From NCBI GenBank assembly GCA_963665015.2, contig CAXXSY010000004.1:1116001-1180000 (forward strand): 64,000 nucleotides of DNA, read 5' to 3'. Origin of the DNA: G963662655 sp963665015 (GTDB taxonomy: Bacteria > Cloacimonadota > Cloacimonadia > Cloacimonadales > JAIOQZ01). A model generated the notes under the pieces. The model searched no databases, was not told where the DNA came from, and saw only the letters and a program-made list of their open reading frames with translations. A program made the translations under genes and the position numbers. Below are positions 34,520 to 41,995 of the stretch, piece by piece (within the stretch, counting starts at the first letter, position 1; each line of letters opens with the position of its first letter).

Positions 34520-36229
34520 ATGAGGTCACTGCATGTAATTTCGATCGTATTTCTGCTATTCGCTTCCGCATTATTCGCTCAGGAAACAACCATCGATGCT
34601 GTCATCCAGCCTTCCGATATCGGTGCCGACGGCAAAGCGGTTCTTCAGGTAACCTACACATTCCCCGAAGGATTGCACCAGACGCTTCAGGAAGAGTATT
34701 TTTATATCGAACCGGCTGAAATGCCCGGCGTCACCTTTGGAGAAACCGAGTACCCCGCCGAGGGGCATCCGGACGCGGACGGAAGTGTCGAATACGCCGG
34801 AACCGTGACGCTTACGCGCGCCATACAGATCGGCCCCGACGTCGCGCCCGGTGATTACACGCTGACCGTCGCGGCGGGTTTCCAGGTCTGCAATGAGCAG
34901 GGGCAATGCCTGTTCCCGGACGAGTTCGAGCTGAATGCGCCGTTCAAGCTGACGGAAGCCGTATCGGCGGAATCGCCCGAGCCTGCGCAGAAGGCAGGAA
35001 CTTCGGCAGCGGACATCTTCAAGTTTCTCATCATGGCGTTCATCGGCGGATTGATTCTGAATATCATGCCATGCGTGCTGCCGGTGCTTTCCATCAAGGC
35101 AATTCACCTGGTCAACCAGAGCCAGCATCACAAGAAGGAGATCATGAAGGGATCGTTCGCCTACACGGCGGGTATCCTGGTCTCGTTCCTGGTGCTCGCG
35201 GCGGTGGTGATCATCATAAAACTCTCGGGCGAGTCGGTCGGCTGGGGCTTCCAGTTCCAGAATTTCGGTTTCGTAATGGTGCTGACCTCGCTCATCTTCG
35301 TGTTCGGACTGTCGCTGTTCGACGTGTTCATCATCTCGGCACCCGGGATGAGCCTTGCGTCGAAGGCGTCGGGCAAGACCGGTCACTGGGGATCGTTTCT
35401 CAGCGGGATCGTGGCGGTTCTTCTGGCGACGCCCTGCACGGCACCTTTCCTGGGCGCCGCGCTCGGGTTCGCGTTTATCCAGCCGCCGGTGTTGATCGTT
35501 GTGTTCTTCCTTCTGATCGGTATCGGGCTGGCCTTCCCGTTTATTTTGCTGGCGTTCTGGCCCGGCGTGATCAAGGCGATTCCAAAGCCCGGCAACTGGA
35601 TGAACATTTTTAAGGAGTTCATGGGCTTCCTTCTGATGGGAACCACGATCTTCCTTTTGAACACCGTCTATGCGCTGGTCGGCGGTGGCGGTAACTTCAT
35701 GCGCGTGCTGTGGTTCATCGCAGCGCTGGGTCTGGCATCATGGATATACGGCAGCTTCGCCAAGCCGCATCACAAGAAGGCGCAGCAGTGGATCGCGCTT
35801 CTGGTGGCAGTCGCGGTGGTTGTGCTTTCCGCGATGTTCCTGCTTCGATTCGAGAGCACCGAGGGCGGACACAGCATGGAAGAGGGATGGAAGAAATTCT
35901 CGCCGGAGCTTCTCGACCAATATATTGGCGAGGGCAAGCCGGTGTTCGTCGATTTCGGCGCCGAGTGGTGCATGACCTGTAAGACCAACGAAAAGACCGT
36001 GCTCTTCACCGAGGATATCGAGGAGGAGTTCGAGAAATACGGCGTCGAACGCATGAAGGGTGACAACACTCGCAAGGACCCGCTCATCATCGAGTGGCTG
36101 AATAAATTCGACCGCGCCGGCGTACCGCTTTATCTGCTCTATCGACCGGGCGAGGCCGAGCCGGTGGTGTTCCCCGAAATCATCACCAAGCCCATGGTCA
36201 AAGATGAATTAAGAGAAATCGGCAAATAA
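34520..36229 (+). CDS. dsbD: Thiol:disulfide interchange protein DsbD
   Basis: A 569-residue protein that carries electrons from cytoplasmic thioredoxin across the inner membrane. Signal peptide MRSLHVISIVFLLFASALFA; N-terminal redox domain with the C-x5-C pair VCNEQGQCLF (about residues 115-130); eight-helix membrane domain with the redox cysteines in NIMPCVLPVLSI and ATPCTAPFLGAAL; C-terminal thioredoxin domain with WCMTC (about residue 490). All three redox cysteine pairs are present. It is the first of a run of plus-strand genes that encode further CxxC proteins at 36288, 37707, 41996 and 44335. Confidence 0.92.
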   Translation: MRSLHVISIVFLLFASALFAQETTIDAVIQPSDIGADGKAVLQVTYTFPEGLHQTLQEEYFYIEPAEMPGVTFGETEYPAEGHPDADGSVEYAGTVTLTRAIQIGPDVAPGDYTLTVAAGFQVCNEQGQCLFPDEFELNAPFKLTEAVSAESPEPAQKAGTSAADIFKFLIMAFIGGLILNIMPCVLPVLSIKAIHLVNQSQHHKKEIMKGSFAYTAGILVSFLVLAAVVIIIKLSGESVGWGFQFQNFGFVMVLTSLIFVFGLSLFDVFIISAPGMSLASKASGKTGHWGSFLSGIVAVLLATPCTAPFLGAALGFAFIQPPVLIVVFFLLIGIGLAFPFILLAFWPGVIKAIPKPGNWMNIFKEFMGFLLMGTTIFLLNTVYALVGGGGNFMRVLWFIAALGLASWIYGSFAKPHHKKAQQWIALLVAVAVVVLSAMFLLRFESTEGGHSMEEGWKKFSPELLDQYIGEGKPVFVDFGAEWCMTCKTNEKTVLFTEDIEEEFEKYGVERMKGDNTRKDPLIIEWLNKFDRAGVPLYLLYRPGEAEPVVFPEIITKPMVKDELREIGK

Positions 36230-36287
36230 AACCTTGATCGTTTGCTGTCGATTCGAGACGATAGGAAATAACGAATTGGAGTGATAT

Positions 36288-37691
36288 ATGAAGAGAGTAT
36301 TTCTTCTGATTGCGATTCTTCTCCTGCTGCTATCCGGCTGCGACCGTTACGACAACGAGTTCGAGAAAAGCCTGACCGATTTCTTGAATGAATTCTCGGA
36401 TATGATGCTGACTATCCATTCACCGGATCAGCTCGATCAGATCATGCAATACTACAATATCGATTATCTGAACAGCGGAACCAGTTACTCAGACATACGC
36501 GAATACTTTGAAACCTTGCTGCAAAACTCGTACGATAGCTACTTTGTTTCGATCGACCGTTTCTCCGAAGGCGAAGTCTCACGCGTCCAGTGGACGTTGT
36601 TTGGAGAGATCGAAGACTATGGAATAGCATACATATATACCTTCATAGACTGTGTTCGGATCGTGGACGGAGAGGACAAATTCGTCGGAAACGGAGCTGC
36701 CCAGGAGTTTTACAATTATCGATATGCGTTCCAATACGATCTGGAGGAAGCAATCCTTGCCAGCGACATGAGCATAATCGAACCGTATTTCACCGAAGAT
36801 TACTACAACAACGGCTTGGATCGCGATTCGCTCTTCTTTCTGCTCGACGATATCTCGCCGGCGCTGGGCTTCGAACTCGGTATCATCGATTTCGATACCT
36901 TCGAATGCACGTTTGTCTATGAACTGACCGAGAACTCCACCGGCAAGACGCTACTCGTCGATGACACCTACACGGTCGTCGATGGCGAATACAAGTTCTG
37001 CGGCAACGGCGAAGAGGCGCCCGACACCAGCAAACAGAAGGTGTTGGTCGAGCTCTTCACCGGAACCTGGTGCCCGAACTGCCCGACATCCGAACAGGTC
37101 TTACACGATCTCAAGGAGCAATACGGCGATAGCTTCTACTATATCGAGTACCATATCAGCGATGCCTATGACGGTTTCTACGCCGACAACGACGACCTGC
37201 TGGACTACTATCTCGGCGGCATCGAATGCCCGACCGCAGTGTTCCAGGGTCAGTTCGTCAGAAGCGGCGGAATCTCCGACCAGTCTCAGTACGAGATGCC
37301 GCTGAACGATTACATGACGGTCGATGCCCGGGCGTTTTTCGATAGCGCAAGCGCGAACTGGGATGCGGAGACGCACGAAGTGAGTGTCTCAATCGATGTC
37401 ACGCTGGATGAATACTTAGATGACAACGACCTCTATCTTCGCTACGCGATCGTCGAAGAGACCGCGCAGGCGTCAACCAGCGGCGGATATTACCATCAGG
37501 CGGTGATAGCCAAGGGCGATGTGCCGTTCGAGGGGAATCTTTCCGAACTCAACGATGAGTTCTCGATCAGCTACGAAAGCGGTCTGCCGGACGACGCGAT
37601 CCTGTATCTCTGGCTGCAAACGCTGCACAACGAACATGCGAACGACTGCAAAGTGCATAATGTGATCGAAGTAACAATCGAAGGTTTATAG
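36288..37691 (+). CDS. Omp28-like lipoprotein with thioredoxin-type CxxC
   Basis: A 467-residue lipoprotein: MKRVFLLIAILLLLLSGC with lipobox LSGC (Cys18). Residues 20-240 hold two similar halves of about 100 residues (compare EYFETLLQNSYDSYF with DSLFFLLDDISPALGF, and the repeated 'vdgE.kf.GNG' phrase), probably NTF2-like or a private fold. Residues 245-465 are an Omp28-like thioredoxin region: VELFTGTWCPNCPTSEQ with CPNC, then GGIECPTAVFQGQ (cis-Pro). It should sit on the periplasmic or outer face of an outer membrane. It starts 58 bp after dsbD and is followed 15 bp later by a TlpA-like gene. Confidence 0.8.
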   Translation: MKRVFLLIAILLLLLSGCDRYDNEFEKSLTDFLNEFSDMMLTIHSPDQLDQIMQYYNIDYLNSGTSYSDIREYFETLLQNSYDSYFVSIDRFSEGEVSRVQWTLFGEIEDYGIAYIYTFIDCVRIVDGEDKFVGNGAAQEFYNYRYAFQYDLEEAILASDMSIIEPYFTEDYYNNGLDRDSLFFLLDDISPALGFELGIIDFDTFECTFVYELTENSTGKTLLVDDTYTVVDGEYKFCGNGEEAPDTSKQKVLVELFTGTWCPNCPTSEQVLHDLKEQYGDSFYYIEYHISDAYDGFYADNDDLLDYYLGGIECPTAVFQGQFVRSGGISDQSQYEMPLNDYMTVDARAFFDSASANWDAETHEVSVSIDVTLDEYLDDNDLYLRYAIVEETAQASTSGGYYHQAVIAKGDVPFEGNLSELNDEFSISYESGLPDDAILYLWLQTLHNEHANDCKVHNVIEVTIEGL

Positions 37692-37706
37692 AAAGGAGTG
37701 TTTACG

Positions 37707-38204
37707 ATGCGTACGATCATGATCACGATCCTCATGGCGGTGCTTGTCGCGGGACTTCTCGCGGAAGACAAGGCACAGGACTTTTCGCTGGAAGATATCT
37801 CGGGCGAGCAGGTTTCGCTCTCCGGTCTTTTGGAGAAGGGTCCCGTCGTTATCAGCTTCTGGGCGACCTGGTGCAAGAACTGCAAGAAAGAGATGCCCGA
37901 ACTCGATAAGCTCTATAAAGAATACGAAGACGAGATCACCGTCGTGTGCATCTCGGTAGATAAACCATCCAAGAAGCAGAGCGCGATCAGCTTTGTGAAA
38001 AACCGCTTCGGCTTCCTGACGCTCCTCGATCCGGACATGAAGGTCTATAAGGCGCTCAATGCGCAAAACCCGCCCTATACGCTGATCATCGACAAGGACA
38101 GCGAGATCGTCTATACCCACGTGGGCTACCAGAAGGGCGACGAGAAGCATCTGGAAGAGGAAATCGAAAAGGTGCTGAATCCACAGCCCGAGACGACCGA
38201 GTAG
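37707..38204 (+). CDS. TlpA/ResA-like thioredoxin-family protein
   Basis: A 165-residue exported thioredoxin-fold protein: signal peptide MRTIMITILMAVLVAGLLA, then KAQDFSLEDISGEQVSLSGL and the active site SFWATWCKNCKKEMPEL (CKNC), and the cis-Pro loop NPPYTLIID. Members reduce periplasmic disulfides, for example in cytochrome maturation, and are recharged by DsbD/CcdA. The ATG at 37707 is preceded by AAGGAG with 8-base spacing; a GTG at 37698 overlaps the SD and is rejected. Same operon as the Omp28-like lipoprotein and the barrel protein. Confidence 0.88.
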   Translation: MRTIMITILMAVLVAGLLAEDKAQDFSLEDISGEQVSLSGLLEKGPVVISFWATWCKNCKKEMPELDKLYKEYEDEITVVCISVDKPSKKQSAISFVKNRFGFLTLLDPDMKVYKALNAQNPPYTLIIDKDSEIVYTHVGYQKGDEKHLEEEIEKVLNPQPETTE

Positions 38205-38213
38205 GATGGCGAT

Positions 38214-39710
38214 ATGAGATATCTGACTCTGATCTTATTGGTTATCGCATCGGTGACGATCTTCGCGGATGATACTTTCTCCGTCACCGGGATGAACGAA
38301 ATCGAATACCGCTACCGTGAATCGCAGGAAGATTCGCTGAAGCACTATTTCAAGGACGACTTCTCGTTCCGGCTGAACTACAAGAACTTCACCTTCGGCA
38401 TGGCGTTCATCGGCGGATACCCCGAGTACAGCAGCTACGAAGGCGAGGTGGTGGGTCAGCTCGCGGAAGACGATATTTACTACGAATGGGATGAGCGCTG
38501 GATCGCCTACGAGACCGAAGAGATGATGGTTCACGCCGGTACGATGGACGGCTCCTACGGTTCGGGCATGATTTTCCGCAGTTGGGAGGACGACGACCTC
38601 GACCACGATACGCGGCTCGAAGGCGCCAAGGCTAAATACAGCAAGAAGTTCCTGACTGTTCAGGGCATGTACGCGGCGTATCCCATCGAAAATGACGACG
38701 AGGACAAAAACGACATCGTCTCCGGCGCTGACCTCGAAATCAAGCCGATCAAGCAGCTTCGACTCGGCATGACGCTGCTCGGACTGCGTCAGGGTTACGA
38801 AGTAACGGACGTCCAGACGAACGAGATTGTGGATAAGTATTCCAGCCTGACGACCATCGGCGGACGGGTCAACCTGAGCCTGGATTTCCTGGATTTGTAC
38901 GCTGAGTACGCGGAGATGGAAGAGACAGAACTGCTCACCGAAGACCGCGACGGCAATGGATTCTACGGCTCGCTGACGACCTATATTCCGATGTTCACCA
39001 TCACCGGCGGCTACAAGAAGTACGAAGACTTCAACTACCGCACCGATACGGTCGAACCGCTCCAGGATATCCCCACCATGAACCACGCCGACGAACCGCT
39101 CACCGATAGCGGTCTGAAACCCGGCGAGGACGAAGAAGGCGTCATGGGCGAAGTGCGCTTCATCCCCGATTACGCCTCGGAATTCGTGGTCAACTACGCG
39201 GAAGCATGGAGCTCGGACTTTGACTACCGGCAGGCGAACCTCTTCGTGCAGGGCAAGCACGAATTCGAGTCGTTCACCATAACCGCGGACTTCGAACACC
39301 TCGAACACCTCAACGACGTGAACGATGAGTGGAAGAAGGAAGTCACGCCTGCGCTGGCGTTCGATTTCTATATCGCGGAAATGCCGGTTATGATCCGCGG
39401 CGAATACGAAATGATCGACAAGACGCACGGACAGAAGGAAGATACATATTACGAGCCGCTTCTTCAGACGGATATCGCGATCGGCGACTGGAATCTCTCG
39501 CTGACCGCCGAGACCGAGTACGAGGAAGTCGGCGACATCGACAAGGCACCGTGGTGGGTCGGCGGAGAGATATCCGCACCCATTACAGACGACACGCGTT
39601 TTACGCTGTTTGGTGGAAAACAAAAGGGCGGAAAGGTCTGCCGCAACGGCATCTGCCGTCAGCAGTCGGCGTTTGAAGGCGTGCTGCTGGAACTGACGAC
39701 GACGTTTTAG
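38214..39710 (+). CDS. Outer-membrane beta-barrel candidate (DUF6029-like)
   Basis: A 498-residue exported protein: signal peptide MRYLTLILLVIASVTIFA, followed by repeated amphipathic beta strands (FRLNYKNFTFGMAFIGGYPE, KFLTVQGMYAAYP, LRLGMTLLGLRQGY, NLSLTAETEYEEVG) and an aromatic end, LLELTTTF, as in outer-membrane barrels assembled by BAM. The layout resembles proteins labelled DUF6029 in FCB genomes. CRNGIC near the C-terminus is a C-x4-C pair that might form a disulfide. It begins 10 bp after the TlpA-like gene, so a redox partner role is possible but unproven. Confidence 0.7.
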   Translation: MRYLTLILLVIASVTIFADDTFSVTGMNEIEYRYRESQEDSLKHYFKDDFSFRLNYKNFTFGMAFIGGYPEYSSYEGEVVGQLAEDDIYYEWDERWIAYETEEMMVHAGTMDGSYGSGMIFRSWEDDDLDHDTRLEGAKAKYSKKFLTVQGMYAAYPIENDDEDKNDIVSGADLEIKPIKQLRLGMTLLGLRQGYEVTDVQTNEIVDKYSSLTTIGGRVNLSLDFLDLYAEYAEMEETELLTEDRDGNGFYGSLTTYIPMFTITGGYKKYEDFNYRTDTVEPLQDIPTMNHADEPLTDSGLKPGEDEEGVMGEVRFIPDYASEFVVNYAEAWSSDFDYRQANLFVQGKHEFESFTITADFEHLEHLNDVNDEWKKEVTPALAFDFYIAEMPVMIRGEYEMIDKTHGQKEDTYYEPLLQTDIAIGDWNLSLTAETEYEEVGDIDKAPWWVGGEISAPITDDTRFTLFGGKQKGGKVCRNGICRQQSAFEGVLLELTTTF

Positions 39711-39727
39711 GCAGGAAACAGGAGTCT

Positions 39728-39757
39728 GTAGCGCTCGACCTCCGGGCGAGCTTCTCT
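39728..39757 (+). repeat. Family B hairpin module
   Basis: TGTAGCGCTCGACC followed by TCCGGGCGAGCTTCTC; stem GCTCG/CGAGC, loop ACCTCCGGG. Same as the copies at 20381 and 57471. It starts 18 bp after the stop of the barrel gene and precedes the 191-bp repeats. Confidence 0.65.
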
Positions 39758-39794
39758 GGAAGATAGAAGATAGAATGGGAGAAAGGGAGGCGGA

Positions 39795-40360
39795 CGGTCT
39801 TTGAACGACATAAGAAATGCCAACTTCTGAATGTGTCGCTTGCGACTCTTCCGAATGTTGGAATTTCGAGAAATGAATGGCTATGGTAATCAACATTCAG
39901 AAGACCTCGCTTCGCTAACCTGGTATTTGCAAGCAAATACTACGGCTCCGCTCGGACATTCGGAAGTTGATTAGACGGTAGCACCCGGTCTTTGAACGAC
40001 ACAAGAAATGCCAACTTCTGAATGTGTCGCTTGCGACTCTTCCGAATGTTGGAGTTTCGAGTAATGAATGGCTATGGTAATCAACATTCAGAAGACCTCG
40101 CTTCGCTAACCCGGTATTTGCAAGCAAATACTACGGCTCCGCTCGGACATTCGGAAGTTGATTAGACGGTAGCGCCCGGTCTTTGAACGACATAAGAAAT
40201 GCCAACTTCTGAATGTGTCGCTTGCGACTCTTCCGAATGTTGGGATTTTGTTGACTGAATAAATTTGGTAATCAACATTCAGAAGACTTCGCTTCGCTAA
40301 CCTGGTATTTGCAAGCAAATACTACGGCTCCGCTCGGACATTCGGAAGTTGATTAGACGG
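39795..40360. repeat. Three tandem 191-bp nested palindromic units
   Basis: Units begin at 39795, 39986 and 40177 with CGGTCTTTGAACGACA, an exact 191-bp period; the third ends about 40360. In each, an outer arm AACTTCTGAATGT pairs with ACATTCGGAAGTT, and an inner arm CTTCCGAATGTTG pairs with CAACATTCAGAAG. GTCGC-TT-GCGAC and TATTTG-CAAG-CAAATA are small hairpins between them. Copies differ at few positions, most in the central loop. Each unit opens a 60-110-residue minus-strand frame, but these start in one copy and run into the next, have no RBS and are judged artefacts. The array lies just upstream of the T9SS gene at 40408, so it may affect its expression or chromatin-level structure. Confidence 0.85.
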
Positions 40361-40407
40361 TTCTCCGAACGTGCATCATGAATGGAATAAATACACTGGA
40401 GGATACA

Positions 40408-41772
40408 ATGAAGCGTGTGAATTTGATGATAATTATGAGCTTTATGATTATCGGGCTGTTTGCCACGTTCACGGCGACACCGAAGATCATGATGGCGGAA
40501 ATCGGTAACGATCTCACCGCCGCACAGGAGCAGGACGCTCAGGACGGCATCGCGGCGACGGACGCTGTGTGGGATCAATCGTTCTGGGTCTCCGCGCAGT
40601 ATTTCAATGGCGAATACGGCAACGAAGGCACCGAGGACATGATCGATTTCTATCAGATGACCGAACTGCCGACCGCTGTATTCAACGGGACGCAGAGGGT
40701 TATCGGCGGCGGAACGAGCGTCGCGGACGGCTCGGACTACTCGGCGATGGTCGAGGCCGCGAAGTTCGACGCGTCGCCCATCAAGGTCGAAATCGACGCG
40801 TTCGATGCCGCGACGGGTAACATCTCCGTAACGGTTGCGATGCTCTCCGAGACTTTCGAGATATCGGGCGGCACCGTCCGGTTCATCCTTGTCGAGGACG
40901 AAATCACAGGCATGGAGCATGTCACGCGACAGATTCTTACGCAGGACATCTCGATTAGCGGTCAGGAAACGGAGCAGACGTTTGACGACACCTTCACCAT
41001 CGACACCGGCTGGATTCAAACGAACCTCTACGCGATCGTGTATGTCCAGAATGCGGACGAATCGATCGTGCAGACTGCTTCCACCTTCGTTATCCCCGAA
41101 AACGCTTATCGGATCGGCGTACCGTTCGATACTGCGGTAGCAGGACCGATATACGAAGGCGAGATGTTCCAGTACGAGAGCGATCATTTTTACGTGAAGA
41201 ATTTCGGCAGTGAGACGAACTTCACAGCGTCGATCGAGGTAATCTCAGCGCCTGAGAGCTGGATGATCATGTTCTGCCATACGACGGAAGCCGGTGACGG
41301 CGGATGTCATCCCGCGCCTTGGGAATTCACGCTCGGAGCGGGGGAGTCCATGGCGTTCGATTTCAACATTCCGAACATCGATTCGAACGGCGAAGCGGTG
41401 TTCAACTTCGTCATTCAGCCGGGGCATGCTGAAACGCAGACGATTCCGTTCACTTTCACAACAGGGAATCCTGCCGAGGACGACACCGTTCCTTATACCG
41501 GCGCGACGCTCGGACAGAATGCACCCAATCCGTTCAATCCGGTGACGACTATCCGCTTCGCGCTTGCCGGTCGCAACACCAGCCTGGTGATCTACAATGT
41601 CCGGGGACAGCGGGTGCGGAGTTTCTCGAGCCTGACGACCGTCGATGGCGAAGGACAGGTCACCTGGGACGGAAAAGACAACAATAATAACGATGTGACC
41701 AGCGGTGTTTATTACTATCGTCTCGAGGGCGATACGAACACACCGGCGAGGAAGATGCTGCTTCTAAAGTAA
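40408..41772 (+). CDS. T9SS-sorted protein with degenerate Omp28/thioredoxin-like region
   Basis: A 454-residue exported protein: signal peptide MKRVNLMIIMSFMIIGLFAT. The segment MIDFYQMTELPTAVFNGTQR with IGGGTSV matches the part of the neighbouring thioredoxin-like proteins that follows the active site (cis-Pro in LPTAVF), but no CxxC precedes it; the expected place reads LTAAQEQDAQDG. Residues about 110-230 correspond to the Omp28 beta domain, 240-350 to an Ig-like module, and the end is a T9SS sorting domain (NAPNPFNPVTTIRF, VYYYRLEG, KMLLLK). The ATG at 40408 follows GGAGG. It is likely a redox-inactive paralog retained for binding. Confidence 0.78.
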   Translation: MKRVNLMIIMSFMIIGLFATFTATPKIMMAEIGNDLTAAQEQDAQDGIAATDAVWDQSFWVSAQYFNGEYGNEGTEDMIDFYQMTELPTAVFNGTQRVIGGGTSVADGSDYSAMVEAAKFDASPIKVEIDAFDAATGNISVTVAMLSETFEISGGTVRFILVEDEITGMEHVTRQILTQDISISGQETEQTFDDTFTIDTGWIQTNLYAIVYVQNADESIVQTASTFVIPENAYRIGVPFDTAVAGPIYEGEMFQYESDHFYVKNFGSETNFTASIEVISAPESWMIMFCHTTEAGDGGCHPAPWEFTLGAGESMAFDFNIPNIDSNGEAVFNFVIQPGHAETQTIPFTFTTGNPAEDDTVPYTGATLGQNAPNPFNPVTTIRFALAGRNTSLVIYNVRGQRVRSFSSLTTVDGEGQVTWDGKDNNNNDVTSGVYYYRLEGDTNTPARKMLLLK

Positions 41773-41775
41773 TTT

Positions 41776-41945
41776 CGGCTTTGACGGAGTCAAAACGAAA
41801 TCATCGAACGAAAGCCTTTCGCGAAGCGAAATAGCGAAAGTGGATTGTCGGCTTTGACGGAGTCAAAACGAAATCATCGAACGAAAGCCTTTCGCGAAGC
41901 GAAATAGCGAAAGTGGATTGTCGGCTTTGACGGAGTCAAAACGAA
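41776..41945 (+). repeat. 73-bp direct repeat (family F hairpins), two full and one partial copy
   Basis: Units begin at 41776, 41849 and 41922 (period 73). Each has CGGCT, the hairpin TTTGAC-GGA-GTCAAA, a conserved stretch AACGAAATCATCGAACG, then the second hairpin TTTCGC-GAA-GCGAAA and TAGCGAAAGTGGATTG. The related copy at 46596 keeps the flanks but carries TTTCGC-GTA-GCGAAA at the first stem, a fully compensated exchange. It lies between two T9SS genes. Confidence 0.8.
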
Positions 41946-41995
41946 GATATGAATTGCACGAACGTTACGATAAAGCAAATACCAAGGAGGCTGGA

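Noticed and set aside
38235..39896. Long minus-strand ORF of 553 codons
   Set aside because: Antisense to the exported barrel protein, which has a signal peptide, RBS context and operon position.
39601..40318. Three similar 70-110-codon minus-strand ORFs (MLANT...)
   Set aside because: They are generated by the 191-bp tandem repeat, start inside the neighbouring copy, and have no RBS.
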